From: Streptomyces sp. NBC_01476
GTDB lineage: Bacteria; Actinomycetota; Actinomycetes; Streptomycetales; Streptomycetaceae
DNA: 64,000 bases
Assembly: GCF_036227265.1 (NCBI RefSeq)
Contig: NZ_CP109446.1
Location: 5,710,001-5,774,000 of the forward strand
Direction of reading: 5' to 3'
The notes under the pieces are model-generated. The model ran no database searches, was not told the DNA's origin, and worked only from the letters and a program-made list of their open reading frames with translations. A program made the position numbers and the translations under genes. Shown here piece by piece: positions 1 through 8,427 of the stretch; within the stretch, counting starts at the first letter, position 1, and each line of letters begins with the position of its first letter.

Positions 1-219
1 GCGGTAGCCGGTGGCCTGGAAGATGCCGGCGTCGCGGGACAGGCAGTGCACGCACGCCTGCTCGCGGAACCAGCGCAGGACCAGCGCGGCCTGGCGGAAC
101 GGGCCCAGGACCCGTGAGCCCCGCGGAGTGTGCCATCGTCGGCGGTGGGCGGCCAGCGGTCGTGAAAGGTGGTCCACGACGTGGCGTGGGACATCGAGCG
201 TGGCAACATGGGTGACCAA
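1..219 (-). CDS. IS5-like transposase, N-terminal part, cut by the window edge
   Basis: The minus strand is open from a TTG near 219 to the left edge. It encodes the helix-turn-helix N-terminus seen in Streptomyces IS5-type transposases: an Arg-rich segment (HRRRW), then a run like FRQAALVLRWFREQACV and a SRDAGIFQATGYR helix. A GAGG lies about 10 nt upstream of the TTG. The catalytic DDE part would lie outside the window, so whether the gene is intact cannot be judged. Assignment is from the pattern of the family, not a search. Confidence 0.5.
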   Translation of the reverse strand, partial: MVTHVATLDVPRHVVDHLSRPLAAHRRRWHTPRGSRVLGPFRQAALVLRWFREQACVHCLSRDAGIFQATGYR

Positions 220-555
220 CGTGAAGCCTCTGGTAGTTCGGACGAGATCTTGTGGTGAGACCTGTCCTACCAGGGGCTTTACGTCTGCCTACAACCAGGA
301 TGGGTCCGCCCGATCCGTCCAGGGGCGAGCGGTTCACAACGCTTCGCGAAGATCATTTCGCTGAGAAAACCTCAGTCGCCGGCGCAAGACGGTGCACGCT
401 GGCTGGAAACGACCTATCGATATTCTATACGGGTTGGGGGAGAATTATTCGCTGGTAGCAGCGTGTAGTGGCTCCGATAATGCAGGAGTGCGCCGCCGAT
501 GCGAAGGAAATGAAGCCGGATCCTTCGGCGGCGCAAGTATCACACAGGACTGGAA

Positions 556-723
556 ATGGGAAAAGTCAGCATATACTTCCTCGGGGTTTCCTCAGGAGTA
601 TTCATTGCCGATTTGATCGCAGAACGCGCTCAAAAGATCGGAATCCCCGTCGCTCCCAAGTTGATCCGAATATCAGCTCTCGCGGCCTTTGTCGCTTTTA
701 TCGCATTGCTTGTATTTGGTTGA
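556..723 (+). CDS. small two-helix membrane protein, 55 aa
   Basis: ATG at 556 with an AGGA six bases upstream opens a 55-residue frame ending TGA at 721-723. The product starts MGKVSIYFLGVSSGVFIADL and has two hydrophobic stretches (about residues 5-18 and 39-54) separated by a charged segment with ERAQKIG. It is too short for the usual ORF cut-off. I do not recognise a family. Base composition is lower in GC than the core genome, as elsewhere in this accessory stretch. It could be a real small membrane protein or a remnant. Confidence 0.42.
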   Translation: MGKVSIYFLGVSSGVFIADLIAERAQKIGIPVAPKLIRISALAAFVAFIALLVFG

Positions 724-778
724 TCCGACTATGCCGACCCCGGCTGTTCAACGGGGTATGGCGCCCGTTGAGAAAGGC

Positions 779-927
779 TGCCGAGTCCGCTTCTGCTGGT
801 GGTCCTGCTCCGTGAGCCTCTGGAGGAGTTCGGTATCGCCGATGACGGACGGTTGTTCAAGAGCGGTGGCCGCTTCCAGGAGCCCGCGAGTTGCTGCCAG
901 CGAGCGGGCGGCCCCTACCTGGACGTT
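779..927 (+). pseudogene. relic of an AICE tyrosine integrase
   Basis: The stretch reads VLLREPLEEFGIADDGRLF and then, one frame over, VAASRSPRV. The intact integrase at 31157-32533 has VLLREHLEEFGTADDGRLF followed by VAASSYSRV at the same point, and the DNA is also closely similar. The relic holds only the segment just before the catalytic RPYDLRH box, has lost frame, and stops exactly where the IS copy at 928 begins. It is evidence of an earlier, now destroyed, integrative element at this locus. Confidence 0.7.
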
Positions 928-2173
928 GCCCTTGCCGAAAACCTCGTCCGTGCAGGTCATGCGGCATGTTGGTACTCGTGGAGGACGCCGCCGAGTCGGT
1001 TGCGTTTTCGTATGTCGAGGCGGGCGATCTGCCCTGAATCGGTGATCGGCGCGGGCAGCGGGTGCATTGGGCGGGCGTTGGCGATGCCCTGGTGCGGGCG
1101 GTGCTCGTTGTAGAACTGCTCGAACTCCCGCAGTGCGTGGAGAGGTGCCGTTGGTTCCAGATCAAGCTCCGGTCCAGCAGCTCGCGGCGGCAGGTCTGGA
1201 CCCACCTTTCCATGATCGAGTTCATCCGTGGCATCCGTGCGCCGCTGAGCACCACCTCGATCCCCGCGTGGTCGAGAATGGTGTCGAACAGTGCGGGGAA
1301 CTTCCCGTCGGGGTCGCGGATGATGAACCGCGCGCGGCAGCCGGCGTCTTCGAGGTCCATGACGAGGTTCTTCGCCGCCTGGGTCACCCAGGTTGCGGTG
1401 GGGTGCGCGGTGGCGCCCAGGATCCGGATCCGCCGGTTGGCGTACTCGATCACCGCGAACACGTACAACCGGGCCCCGGACAGGGTGACGGTCTCGAAGA
1501 AGTCACACGCCGGCAGTGCATCCGCTTGGGAGCGCAGGAAGTCCGCCCACGTGCTCGACCCCCGTTCAGGGGCCGGCGGGATGCCGGCGTCCTGGAGAAT
1601 CTCCCAGACCGTGGACGCTGCCACCTTCACTTCGAGCACCAGCAGTTCGCCGTGCACGCGCCGGTATCCCCAACTGGGATTTTCCCCGACCAGGCGTAGT
1701 ACCAGGGCCCGGAAGCGGACGGTGCGGGGCCGGCATCCGCGGTTGGGCCGGGATCGGGCGGCGTGCCGGCCGGCGACCAGGTCACGGTGCCAGCGCAGGA
1801 TCGTGTCCGGCCGCACCAGCAACCGGACACGGCGCAGCGTGTCCTTCGGGAGAAGGTGCAGCAGTGCTGCCAGGAACGCCCGATCGCCGCCGTGAAGCCG
1901 ACTCGCCGGCCGTTCAGCTGCCGTTCCGGTACTGCGATCTGATGGCGTAGCGCCAGGATCTCCACGTCCTTGTCCGGTCGCCCATCGGCAACAGGCGCAA
2001 CATGGCGAACGCGTTCGTCACGCTCAGGTAGTCGCGTTTCAACAACACGAGTGATCATCATGCCGAGGTGATCGTCAGCCGCGCCAGAGCACTGCGCCAG
2101 CCTCGACATCCGACAGCACGGAGATCACGGCATACCGGACCTGACCAGGGTGGATGAGGTTATCGGCAGGGAC
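928..2173 (-). mobile_element. insertion sequence with rve-type transposase, decayed copy
   Basis: About 1.25 kb, bounded by imperfect inverted repeats of roughly 30 bp: left CCTTGCCGAAAACCTCGTCC, right (reverse complement) GTCCCTGCCGATAACCTCATCC. The same element recurs at 10386-11635. The left flank is the integrase relic and the right flank is the middle of an Rhs reading frame, so the element sits at a junction of two unrelated genes and probably took part in a deletion. Confidence 0.75.
957..1985 (-). pseudogene. frameshifted IS transposase (integrase core)
   Basis: Three frames are needed to cover the 350-residue protein seen intact at 10415-11485. The N-terminus (EILALRHQIAVPERQ) is in one frame, the central part from LLVRPDTILRWHRD to LIWNQRHLS in a second, and the C-terminus (ALREFEQFYNEHRPHQGIAN to HEYQHAA) in a third. 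The DDE residues are still visible (ACDFFET, RDPDGKF, IMERW). At least two indels separate the frames, so this copy cannot make an active transposase unless frameshifting occurs twice. Confidence 0.8.
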
Positions 2174-3355
2174 AACCCAGATCATCCGCGACCAGGCAGG
2201 CAACCTCTCCTACCAGCTCGCCACGACCCAGACCACCGGCACCCTCCTGATCAATGCCGCCAACGACGCCGTCACCCGCCGCTCCTACGACCCGTACGGC
2301 AACCCCCGCGGCACCACCCCCACCAACTGGATCTCCCCGACCGACACCCGAGGCTTCCTCAACCAGCCCGCTGACACCACCAGCGGCCTCGACCTCCTCG
2401 GCGCTCGCCAGTACAACCCCACTCAAGGCCGCTTCCTCTCACCCGACCCGATCTTCGAAGCCGGCGACCCCAACCAGATGGGCGGCTACACCTACGCCGC
2501 CGACAACCCCCCACCCACGCCGACCCCAACGGTCAGCAGGTCGAAGAATGCGCCACCGGCGCTCTCGACAACTGCAGCGGCGGGAGTCCCACCCCTGACT
2601 CCACCTATCACGCGAACCTCGACAGAAACGGCGGCGCCGCTCCATCGGCCAACGGCGGAGACGGCAAGGGCAACGGCAAGTGCAACGACGGCAAAACGTG
2701 TTGGTCGCCGACCGTCCAGCCCATCGGCGAGGCATGGTCTCCACGCCAAGTGGCCCGCGACCCGGAACGGCCAGTGAGTTGTACGGTCCTCAGCCCGGAG
2801 GCTGGAGAGGATTTCTGGGTGATATGTTCGACGGCGGCCCCGTCTGTGATCCAGGATATCCTTGCGAAGATCCAAATAATCTTCCTGACCTTGCGATAGT
2901 TCCCGTTGGACCAGGGGGCCCTATCGGGGAACTGCCGCACGTCGAGCCTGGCGAAATACCCAAGGGATTTTCGAATGTCCGCGATTATGCTTTTTTCGCC
3001 AAAAGGTTGAAATAGGGATTGTCGGATGCGGGCTACGATGACGCCACTGCCTTCATACAGGGGGAGTGGAGCAACGGGATTTGCATACAAGGATGGCATG
3101 CCCTTCGGCCCGCACAGCGATTACGACATTGCTCTGGTAAGCCCCAAGTTGATGGAGAAGGCCGGACGTATACGCGTTCAGATGTGATCCGGCGGAGTTC
3201 GGTTCGGGGAGTTGACTGCAGAGAAAATCCGGAAGCTAAAGCTGAAGGGAGTCACTGAAATGCTGGGGGCTATAGCCGGCGGAGATGTAAAATTCATGCT
3301 TTTCAATTCTGAGAGCTCAGTTCTGGAGAAAGGTCCTAGCATACCGATCTCTTGA
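2174..3355 (+). pseudogene. Rhs/YD-repeat protein C-terminus with nucleotidyltransferase-like toxin tip, decayed
   Basis: Starts mid-protein at the IS end. The Rhs core is clear: SYDPYGNPRG, TRGFLNQPAD, GLDLLGARQYNPTQGRFLSPDP, then MGGYTYA. A C-run at 2507-2512 breaks the frame, and the expected boundary motif (HADPNG) continues in another frame. The tip continues through a second frame change (about 2700-2775), a TAG at 3013, an extra G in the run 3060-3064 and a TGA at 3185, ending at 3353-3355. Reading through the lesions gives GSGATGFAYKDG followed by GPHSDYDIALVS, the G-S and D-x-D signature of nucleotidyltransferase-fold enzymes. Such tips in polymorphic toxins modify RNA or nucleotides; this one is surely dead. 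Confidence 0.72.
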
Positions 3356-3444
3356 CTTGTACCGTGTAGGTGGCGGCCTTCGTCTGCCCGTGAGGCCGCC
3401 CCGGCGAATGTGACTCCAAGAATTAAATTTTGAGAAAGATTGTG

Positions 3445-3753
3445 ATGAAGTATATTCTATACGGATCGGTCGAAAAGTCTTTGTTGGCAGTCGTCCAGAA
3501 TCTGGCTTCCGCGTTGCAGGTAGAGTTCCGCAAGCGTGCCAGTTCCTATAAAGGCGGAGTGTATTATCTTGCTTCCGATGGGGGGAGCGCGAAGGTTATC
3601 GTCCAGACGAATTTCGTAGACGATGATGGTTATTTTACCGAGCAAGATTTTAAGAATTATCCAACTCTTATCTATTTCGATGAAATTGGTGACGAATCTC
3701 CCATCGGGATATATGGCGGGCTCGATTTGTTGCGTGTAGGAGAAGTTTCTTAG
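3445..3753 (+). CDS. candidate immunity protein for the 2174-3355 toxin tip
   Basis: A 102-residue acidic protein (MKYILYGSVEKSLLAVVQNL at the start) encoded 90 bases after the decayed toxin tip. Start ATG 3445 is preferred because GAGAAAG lies about 6 bases upstream; an in-frame TTG at 3430 is the alternative. No known family is recognised. Position, size and low GC fit an immunity gene of a polymorphic toxin locus. Its stop (TAG 3751-3753) coincides with the left end of an IS, so the natural C-terminus may be longer and cut off. Confidence 0.6.
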   Translation: MKYILYGSVEKSLLAVVQNLASALQVEFRKRASSYKGGVYYLASDGGSAKVIVQTNFVDDDGYFTEQDFKNYPTLIYFDEIGDESPIGIYGGLDLLRVGEVS

Positions 3754-4596
3754 AAGTCGTCTCATTTGGCTGGTTCGGTGGTCTGTGGTCGTGGGGATCG
3801 TTGAGCGCTTGGTGCCTGATGAGCTGTGGGACTTGTTCCAGCGGGTGGTGCCGCCTGCGCCGTCGCGGCCGCAGGGTGACGGCCGGCGTCGGTACGGAGA
3901 CCGTGAGGTGCTGGCGGCCATCGTGTTCGTCGCTACCTCCGGCTGTACCTGGCGCCAGTTGCCGCCTTCCTTCGGGCCTTCGGGACCCACGGCTCACCGC
4001 CGGTTCACCGAGTTTGAGCAAGGACCGGGTGTGGGCGAAATTCCACCGCCGGTCCTGGACGGACTCGGCGCGCTTGGTGGGCTGGACTGGAGCCGCTGCG
4101 CGATCGACTCGGTGAACATGAGGGCCATGAAAAGGGGGAGCTAACAGGTCCGAATCCTGTCGATCGGGGCAAGTACGGCTCGAAGATCCACTTGATCACC
4201 GAGCGGTCCGGCCTGCCCATATCCGTCGGGATCTCGGGCGCCAACCTCCACGACAGCCAGGCCCTCATCCCGTTGGTCTGCGGCATTCCACCGATCCGCT
4301 CCCGTCGCGGCCCGCGTCGCCGGCGTCCCGCCAAACTTCACGCGGACAAGGGCTACGACTACAACCACTTGCGCAGATGGCTCGCCTTACGCGGCATCAC
4401 CCACCGCATCGCCCGCAAAGGCGTCGAGTCCTCCCAACGACTCGGCCGTCACCGCTGGACCGTCGAACGCACGATGGCCTGGCTCGCCGGCTGCCGCCGC
4501 CTGCACCGCCGACACGAACGCAAATCCGAACACTTCCTCGCCTTCGCCAGCATCGCCTGCACCCTCATCTGCTACCGCAGACTCAAGACGACTCCA
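3752..4596 (+). mobile_element. IS5-family (IS427-type) insertion sequence
   Basis: Ends are marked by short inverted repeats, left AGAAGTCGTCTCAT and right (reverse complement) GGAGTCGTCTTGAG. The right limit lies inside the downstream end of the transposase frame, which runs on to 4620 in host DNA. The element sits directly after the candidate immunity gene ending at 3753. Exact ends are uncertain by a few bases. Confidence 0.6.
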
Positions 4597-4620
4597 GGCG
4601 CTGTGGAAGCTGCGCCATGA
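3785..4620 (+). CDS. IS5/IS427-type transposase in two frames
   Basis: The first frame (GTG 3785 to 4144) holds the N-terminal region from LVPDELWDLF to CAIDSVNMRAMKRG. The second (about 4138 to 4620) continues LTGPNPVDRGKYGSKIHL, then HADKGYDY and RWTVERTMAWL, the DDE catalytic region. They join by a -1 shift at an A4G5 run (4131-4139), the arrangement used for programmed frameshifting in this IS group. Residues about 76-90 of the first frame look scrambled: the family sequence SKDRVWAKFHR lies in another frame at 4014-4056, implying two compensating indels. The copy may therefore be inactive. Confidence 0.72.
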
Positions 4621-4627
4621 TGGCCGC

Positions 4628-4951
4628 GTGAGCGAAGAGACTGTGTTTGAGGCCGTAGCACGCCTGTACGAAGAGTTCATGGAATTTCCCTTTCCTCCCA
4701 GATTGGCTGGCGCGGACCGGGCTGGTTTCGATTTGGTGATGCTGGACTCGGACACTGCAGGCTGTGTTTTCGTCTGGATCAAGAACGACGGCGAGCTCGA
4801 AGCGCGAGATCGAAACGTTCTGCTTCGCTGCATCGCCCGCCTAAACCGGGTCGTACCTGCGCTCAGCGAAGCGGACAACCCTGACTACTGGCACCGCCTG
4901 CGCGAGATGGCTCAACTTGTCGCGGATTCCCCGCACGTAGCCACCAAATGA
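4628..4951 (+). CDS. small acidic protein, orphan immunity candidate
   Basis: GTG start at 4628 just after the IS; 107 residues beginning with SEETVFEAVARLYEEFMEFP. No signal peptide or membrane segment, many acidic residues and several Trp/Tyr. I recognise no named family. Small acidic cytosolic proteins scattered between toxin tips are typical immunity genes, so that is the best guess from context. No good Shine-Dalgarno is seen before the GTG, so the real start could be lost or internal. Confidence 0.5.
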   Translation: MSEETVFEAVARLYEEFMEFPFPPRLAGADRAGFDLVMLDSDTAGCVFVWIKNDGELEARDRNVLLRCIARLNRVVPALSEADNPDYWHRLREMAQLVADSPHVATK

Positions 4952-5190
4952 GATGACCTCCCAGAGGTCGGCAACGGCCGCAGTCTGTTCCGTAGCTCTA
5001 GCGGGAACGGTCAACAGTGGTTATACCAGCCGCTACGAGGGCTCGGAGAGACGATTGCCGCCGGGGAGGGTTGCTGGGGTTGCGGTACTTCGCTGCTGTA
5101 CGGGGCTGCTGCCTGTGGAGCGGCGGGTAACCGACGCCGCGGCGGACAAGCCCACCAGCCAAGTTGCCCTCCGGGTCTAGCCTGCTTGTC

Positions 5191-5514
5191 GTGCACCTTC
5201 AAGACGTTCCTTCGCTCTGGCACCTACGCATGGTCAATGGCGGGCTCGCTCACATCTGGGCCGATGGTTACGAGGAAGTTGACGGGTCCTACGTCTTCGA
5301 TGTTCTGGCCAGGGTTTCCCTCGCCGACCAGGCTCACCTAGCGGTCACGGGGACCGCGCCGGCCGATCCGGAAGAGGTGTGCGTCACCGTTGCCCGCATT
5401 CCGATGAACGCGGTGCAAGACCTCCACACGGCCAAGATCGGCACGGATCTCCCCTACTGCGCCTGCGATCAGGGGCGGCAGTCGCGCGACCACGAGGGGA
5501 CGTTGGAGCACTAG
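5191..5514 (+). CDS. hypothetical protein, orphan immunity candidate
   Basis: About 107 residues from GTG 5191 (an in-frame TTG at 5164 is possible). The sequence has VNGGLAHIWADGYEEVDGSY and a later VARIPMNAVQDL segment. No transmembrane or export signals are visible and no family is recognised. Strand and size match its neighbours at 4628 and 5607, which suggests a run of small genes left behind by loss of their toxin partners. Function unknown. Confidence 0.5.
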   Translation: MHLQDVPSLWHLRMVNGGLAHIWADGYEEVDGSYVFDVLARVSLADQAHLAVTGTAPADPEEVCVTVARIPMNAVQDLHTAKIGTDLPYCACDQGRQSRDHEGTLEH

Positions 5515-5606
5515 TTTGGAAGACGAGTGCGGCGGCCCCGTGGTGACCAGGGAAGGCCCCTTCAAGGCCGTGTATCGAAAGTGGATCTTGCGCCTAAGGT
5601 GTCGGC

Positions 5607-6038
5607 ATGTCGCTGAGTCACATAGCCCTCTTGTCCGGACGTTCGATCGAGCTCACCGAGCTGCGAATGTCTTCGGCCTATGGAGGGATGCTGGAGGGCT
5701 ACCCGTGCAAGCCCGTCAACGAGATGAAGGTCAGGAGCCTCCAGCGGCAGGCTGAACGGGCGTTTCCCTCCACGCCGGTCCATCTGGTTCCGCCCTCCCG
5801 GGAGTACCCGGACGGGACTGCCGGCGCTTTCGGCCCCGTCGAGGTGCTGCCTTCCGTGGCCTGCATCGGCGCCTTCCGCTCGACGGCGGTCGCCCCTGAA
5901 CTCGACCCGGTGCTGCACCGTTCCGCCCTCACCGTGATCTGGTTCCAGACCGGCTTGGATGTCCCGTCGGGCGAGGACGCCGACCCTGTGCTGCGCAGCA
6001 TTCGCTGGGAGGAGCTGGCCCAGGACTACGAGCTCTAG
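5607..6038 (+). CDS. hypothetical protein, 143 aa
   Basis: ATG 5607, ending TAG at 6036-6038. The product starts MSLSHIALLSGRSIELTELR and has a central VLPSVACIGAF segment and a C-terminus IRWEELAQDYEL. The composition is that of a normal soluble protein and codon use (third-position GC) is strong, so it is probably real. The ILSGRxxxLTEL opening followed by a compact fold suggests a cytosolic partner or immunity protein, but I cannot name the family. A decayed IS5 transposase follows on the opposite strand 13 bases later. Confidence 0.6.
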   Translation: MSLSHIALLSGRSIELTELRMSSAYGGMLEGYPCKPVNEMKVRSLQRQAERAFPSTPVHLVPPSREYPDGTAGAFGPVEVLPSVACIGAFRSTAVAPELDPVLHRSALTVIWFQTGLDVPSGEDADPVLRSIRWEELAQDYEL

Positions 6039-6051
6039 CGACAGGCACCGG

Positions 6052-6616
6052 TCACAGCCACTCGTTGATGGCAGCGATCAGAACGGTCGCCTCGTAACGA
6101 ACTGCCAGTTCGTCGTATCGCGTGGCGACGGCACGGTGCCTCTTGAGGCGATTGATCCCGCACTCGACCGCGTGACGCTTATGGTAGTCAGCCGGGTCGA
6201 AATGTGGTGGTCGGCCGCCGCTGGAGCCGAGCTTCTGGCGGTTGCGGGCCTGGTCGGCCTTGTCCGGGATCGTGCAGCGGATCCCGCGGCGGCGCAGGTA
6301 GGCACGGTTACCGCGGGAGGCATACGCCTTGTCGGCACGCACACGATGGGGACGGATACGTGGCCGACCCGGTCCGATGCGTGGCACGCGGACTTTCTCC
6401 AGTACCGGTTCGAACTGCGGCGAGTCCCCTCGCTGCCCGCCCGTGATCACGAACGACATGGGCTTTTGGCCCTGCTCGACGGCCAGGTGCAGTCTGGTGG
6501 AGAACCCGCCGCGCGAGCGTCCCAGCCCGTGGTCTCCGGGCTCAGCGAAGACACCGCCAGGCGGTTCCTTCTGCAGGTCGCCTTGCCTTCGTGCCCCGGC
6601 CGCATGCTGATGGGCA
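6052..6616 (-). pseudogene. IS5-type transposase, C-terminal remnant
   Basis: The minus strand reads [35 protein letters not shown], then an open frame of 135 residues ([19 protein letters not shown] to IAAINEWL) with [10 protein letters not shown] and [19 protein letters not shown]. These are the second D and E regions of the catalytic triad. The N-terminal third is missing: the match ends at 6616, where Rhs sequence begins on the other strand. A dead fragment fused to an Rhs tip. Confidence 0.75.
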
Positions 6617-7468
6617 CTCGGCGCCCGGCAGTACGACGCGAGCCAGGGCCGCTTCCTGTCACCCGGCCCGATCTTCGAAGCCGGCGACCCCGGCCGGATG
6701 GGCGGCTACACCTACGCCGGCGACAACCCCGCCACATACTCCGACCCCACTGGGCGCATGCTCTACGACCCGGACACCGGGGCGGAGGGCGCCAATGGCG
6801 CACAGCTCCAACAAAATGTAAACAGGATCACCATCGACGAAGCCATAGCTCGTGCCACGGTTGCGGCGCGGGCGGCGGATGAAGCCTACGACAGCGAATC
6901 GAATCACGTACTGAAGGCGCAGGTTGATGCCGAGTTCGGACGGACCGGTCTGGCAAAGGACGAACTGAAAGCCGCAAAAGCGCAGCAGCAGCTCTACCTG
7001 AAGAACGCGGAAAAGGTCAGAGATGCCTTCCGTACAGCCCTGCAGGACATGGTGGATTCCGAAGAGCTGAGCAAGACCAGCCTTAAGAAGATCTCCGTCC
7101 TGACTACGGCGTGGAATAAGAAGAATGGAAAAGTCTACATCGGAATAAAGCGGGCGGAAGACACACGTGTGGGCTGGTACGCCGAAGACGACTGTGCCGA
7201 GCAGGCAAAAAATGATGAGGTAAAAACGAAAGACCTGCAGTTCGTCAACGCTTACCGGCCATTCAAGGATAAGCTTATGCCCATCTGTGAGAACTGTCAG
7301 GCCGACTACAACATAAATCAGCGGGCTTTCTCCGGGGCGAAATTCGATCCGGGCCCGTGGGACAACGAAGAGCGGGACCTGGGGGTACTGCAAGAACAGG
7401 TGTTGACAGCTCAAGAGGAGGCCCAAGGCCTGGCCTTCGGATTGTCCGAGGCCCTTGAGGACGAGTAA
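6617..7468 (+). CDS. orphan Rhs C-terminal tip with YwqJ-like deaminase toxin domain
   Basis: The frame enters from the IS remnant at [16 protein letters not shown] and continues [18 protein letters not shown], the boundary of the Rhs core. It then runs into a variable domain of about 235 residues. Counting from the ATG at 6698, C166-A-E168 and P-I-C197-x2-C200 form the zinc and proton-shuttle signature of cytidine-deaminase-fold toxins of the YwqJ type; the preceding KVYIGIK strand fits. Such tips deaminate bases in nucleic acids or nucleotides. The frame is intact from 6617 to the stop, but there is no Rhs body, secretion signal or credible start, so it is a silent cassette unless recombined. 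Confidence 0.68.
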   Translation, partial: LGARQYDASQGRFLSPGPIFEAGDPGRMGGYTYAGDNPATYSDPTGRMLYDPDTGAEGANGAQLQQNVNRITIDEAIARATVAARAADEAYDSESNHVLKAQVDAEFGRTGLAKDELKAAKAQQQLYLKNAEKVRDAFRTALQDMVDSEELSKTSLKKISVLTTAWNKKNGKVYIGIKRAEDTRVGWYAEDDCAEQAKNDEVKTKDLQFVNAYRPFKDKLMPICENCQADYNINQRAFSGAKFDPGPWDNEERDLGVLQEQVLTAQEEAQGLAFGLSEALEDE

Positions 7469-7555
7469 GTACAATGTGGAGAGAAGCGGCGGTCCCCGGT
7501 TACAAGAGCTGGGCCACCAGTCGCGGAAATACGGGATCGAACAGAGCGGTGGTGT

Positions 7556-7933
7556 GTGGTGCATTTGATCTACTGTGTCTCCGGGGGGCTAATTGAGGCT
7601 ACGGAGTTCGGGCGTGCGATGTGGGGGGAGCGGGCCGTACTGCCGGACGGCCTGGCAGGATTTCCTGGCGTCAGAGCGGGTGATACCATGGAGGAGGTGC
7701 GTTCAGGAAAGCTCCAGGTAATTACCTTCTCGGGCGTGATCACGGAAGTAGAGACGGTCCCCAACGGGACGACCTACGTGACGGTGGTGGACGAAAACGG
7801 TGAGGACAACGAGTTCGTCGGGATTGGCGATGTGGACCGCTTTCGCCTCGGCCGCGCGGTGACCCTCCGTGAAGTCGATCTGGGCGGGACCCTCCCCAGC
7901 ATTCTCACCATCGAGATCTGGTTGGGGGACTGA
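7556..7933 (+). CDS. candidate immunity protein for the deaminase tip
   Basis: A 125-residue frame from GTG 7556 (ATG 7688 is a shorter alternative, giving a roughly 80-residue protein). The C-terminal half is a compact beta-rich sequence (LQVITFSGVITEVETV, TYVTVVDENGEDNEF). It is encoded about 90 bases after the deaminase tip on the same strand, the standard place for the cognate immunity gene. I recognise no family. The N-terminal half is less convincing, so the real start is uncertain. Confidence 0.5.
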   Translation: MVHLIYCVSGGLIEATEFGRAMWGERAVLPDGLAGFPGVRAGDTMEEVRSGKLQVITFSGVITEVETVPNGTTYVTVVDENGEDNEFVGIGDVDRFRLGRAVTLREVDLGGTLPSILTIEIWLGD

Positions 7934-8427
7934 CGGGCTTGCCCGGTGTGCCGCCGAGACCCTGAGGTCCGGGGCGAATCCGAATCCCGGACCGGCATTT
8001 TATCGAATATCTACGGACATAATGCCGAACTGGTTTCCTCGATACCCGCCTGGTCCGGCTCGCCAATGACCAGTGGCTGGACAGCGTGACCTGGCGGAGC
8101 CGCAAGGATTTCGCCGCCTCCCCGGATCGAGGACCGTTACGGAGGGGATCCCGCCGCCGCGGCGTACACCCCCGGTCGCCATGAGCAGAGACCCTGTGCC
8201 GCTCGAAAATACAATTGCGCGTTGTGAGCTGCGGTGATGCCGGGCGGTCACTGACGTTGAATGCGTGATGTCGTCACGGTGAGGCGAGGGTGAATCGGGT
8301 CCGGGTGAGGCAGTCGGCGAGGACATGTTGGCGGTATGAGAGATTAAATCCGTTCTGTGGTCGCCTGAACGTGTGGCCTTGCCGCCTTCGGCAGGTCGCG
8401 GGGCTGGCGCCGTACTGAGGTGACTGC
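7934..8427. other. 494-bp stretch without a convincing gene
   Basis: Only short frames are seen. One reads RLANDQWLDSVTWRS near 8056-8100, which could be a scrap of another accessory gene. A CG-rich block before 8428 probably includes the left end of the IS5-type element that follows; its terminal repeat could not be paired because the right end is missing. Confidence 0.4.

Noticed and set aside
857-1895. Plus-strand frames (e.g. 1062-1895) over the IS at 928
   Set aside because: Antisense to a recognisable transposase, itself frameshifted; no protein-like content on the plus strand.
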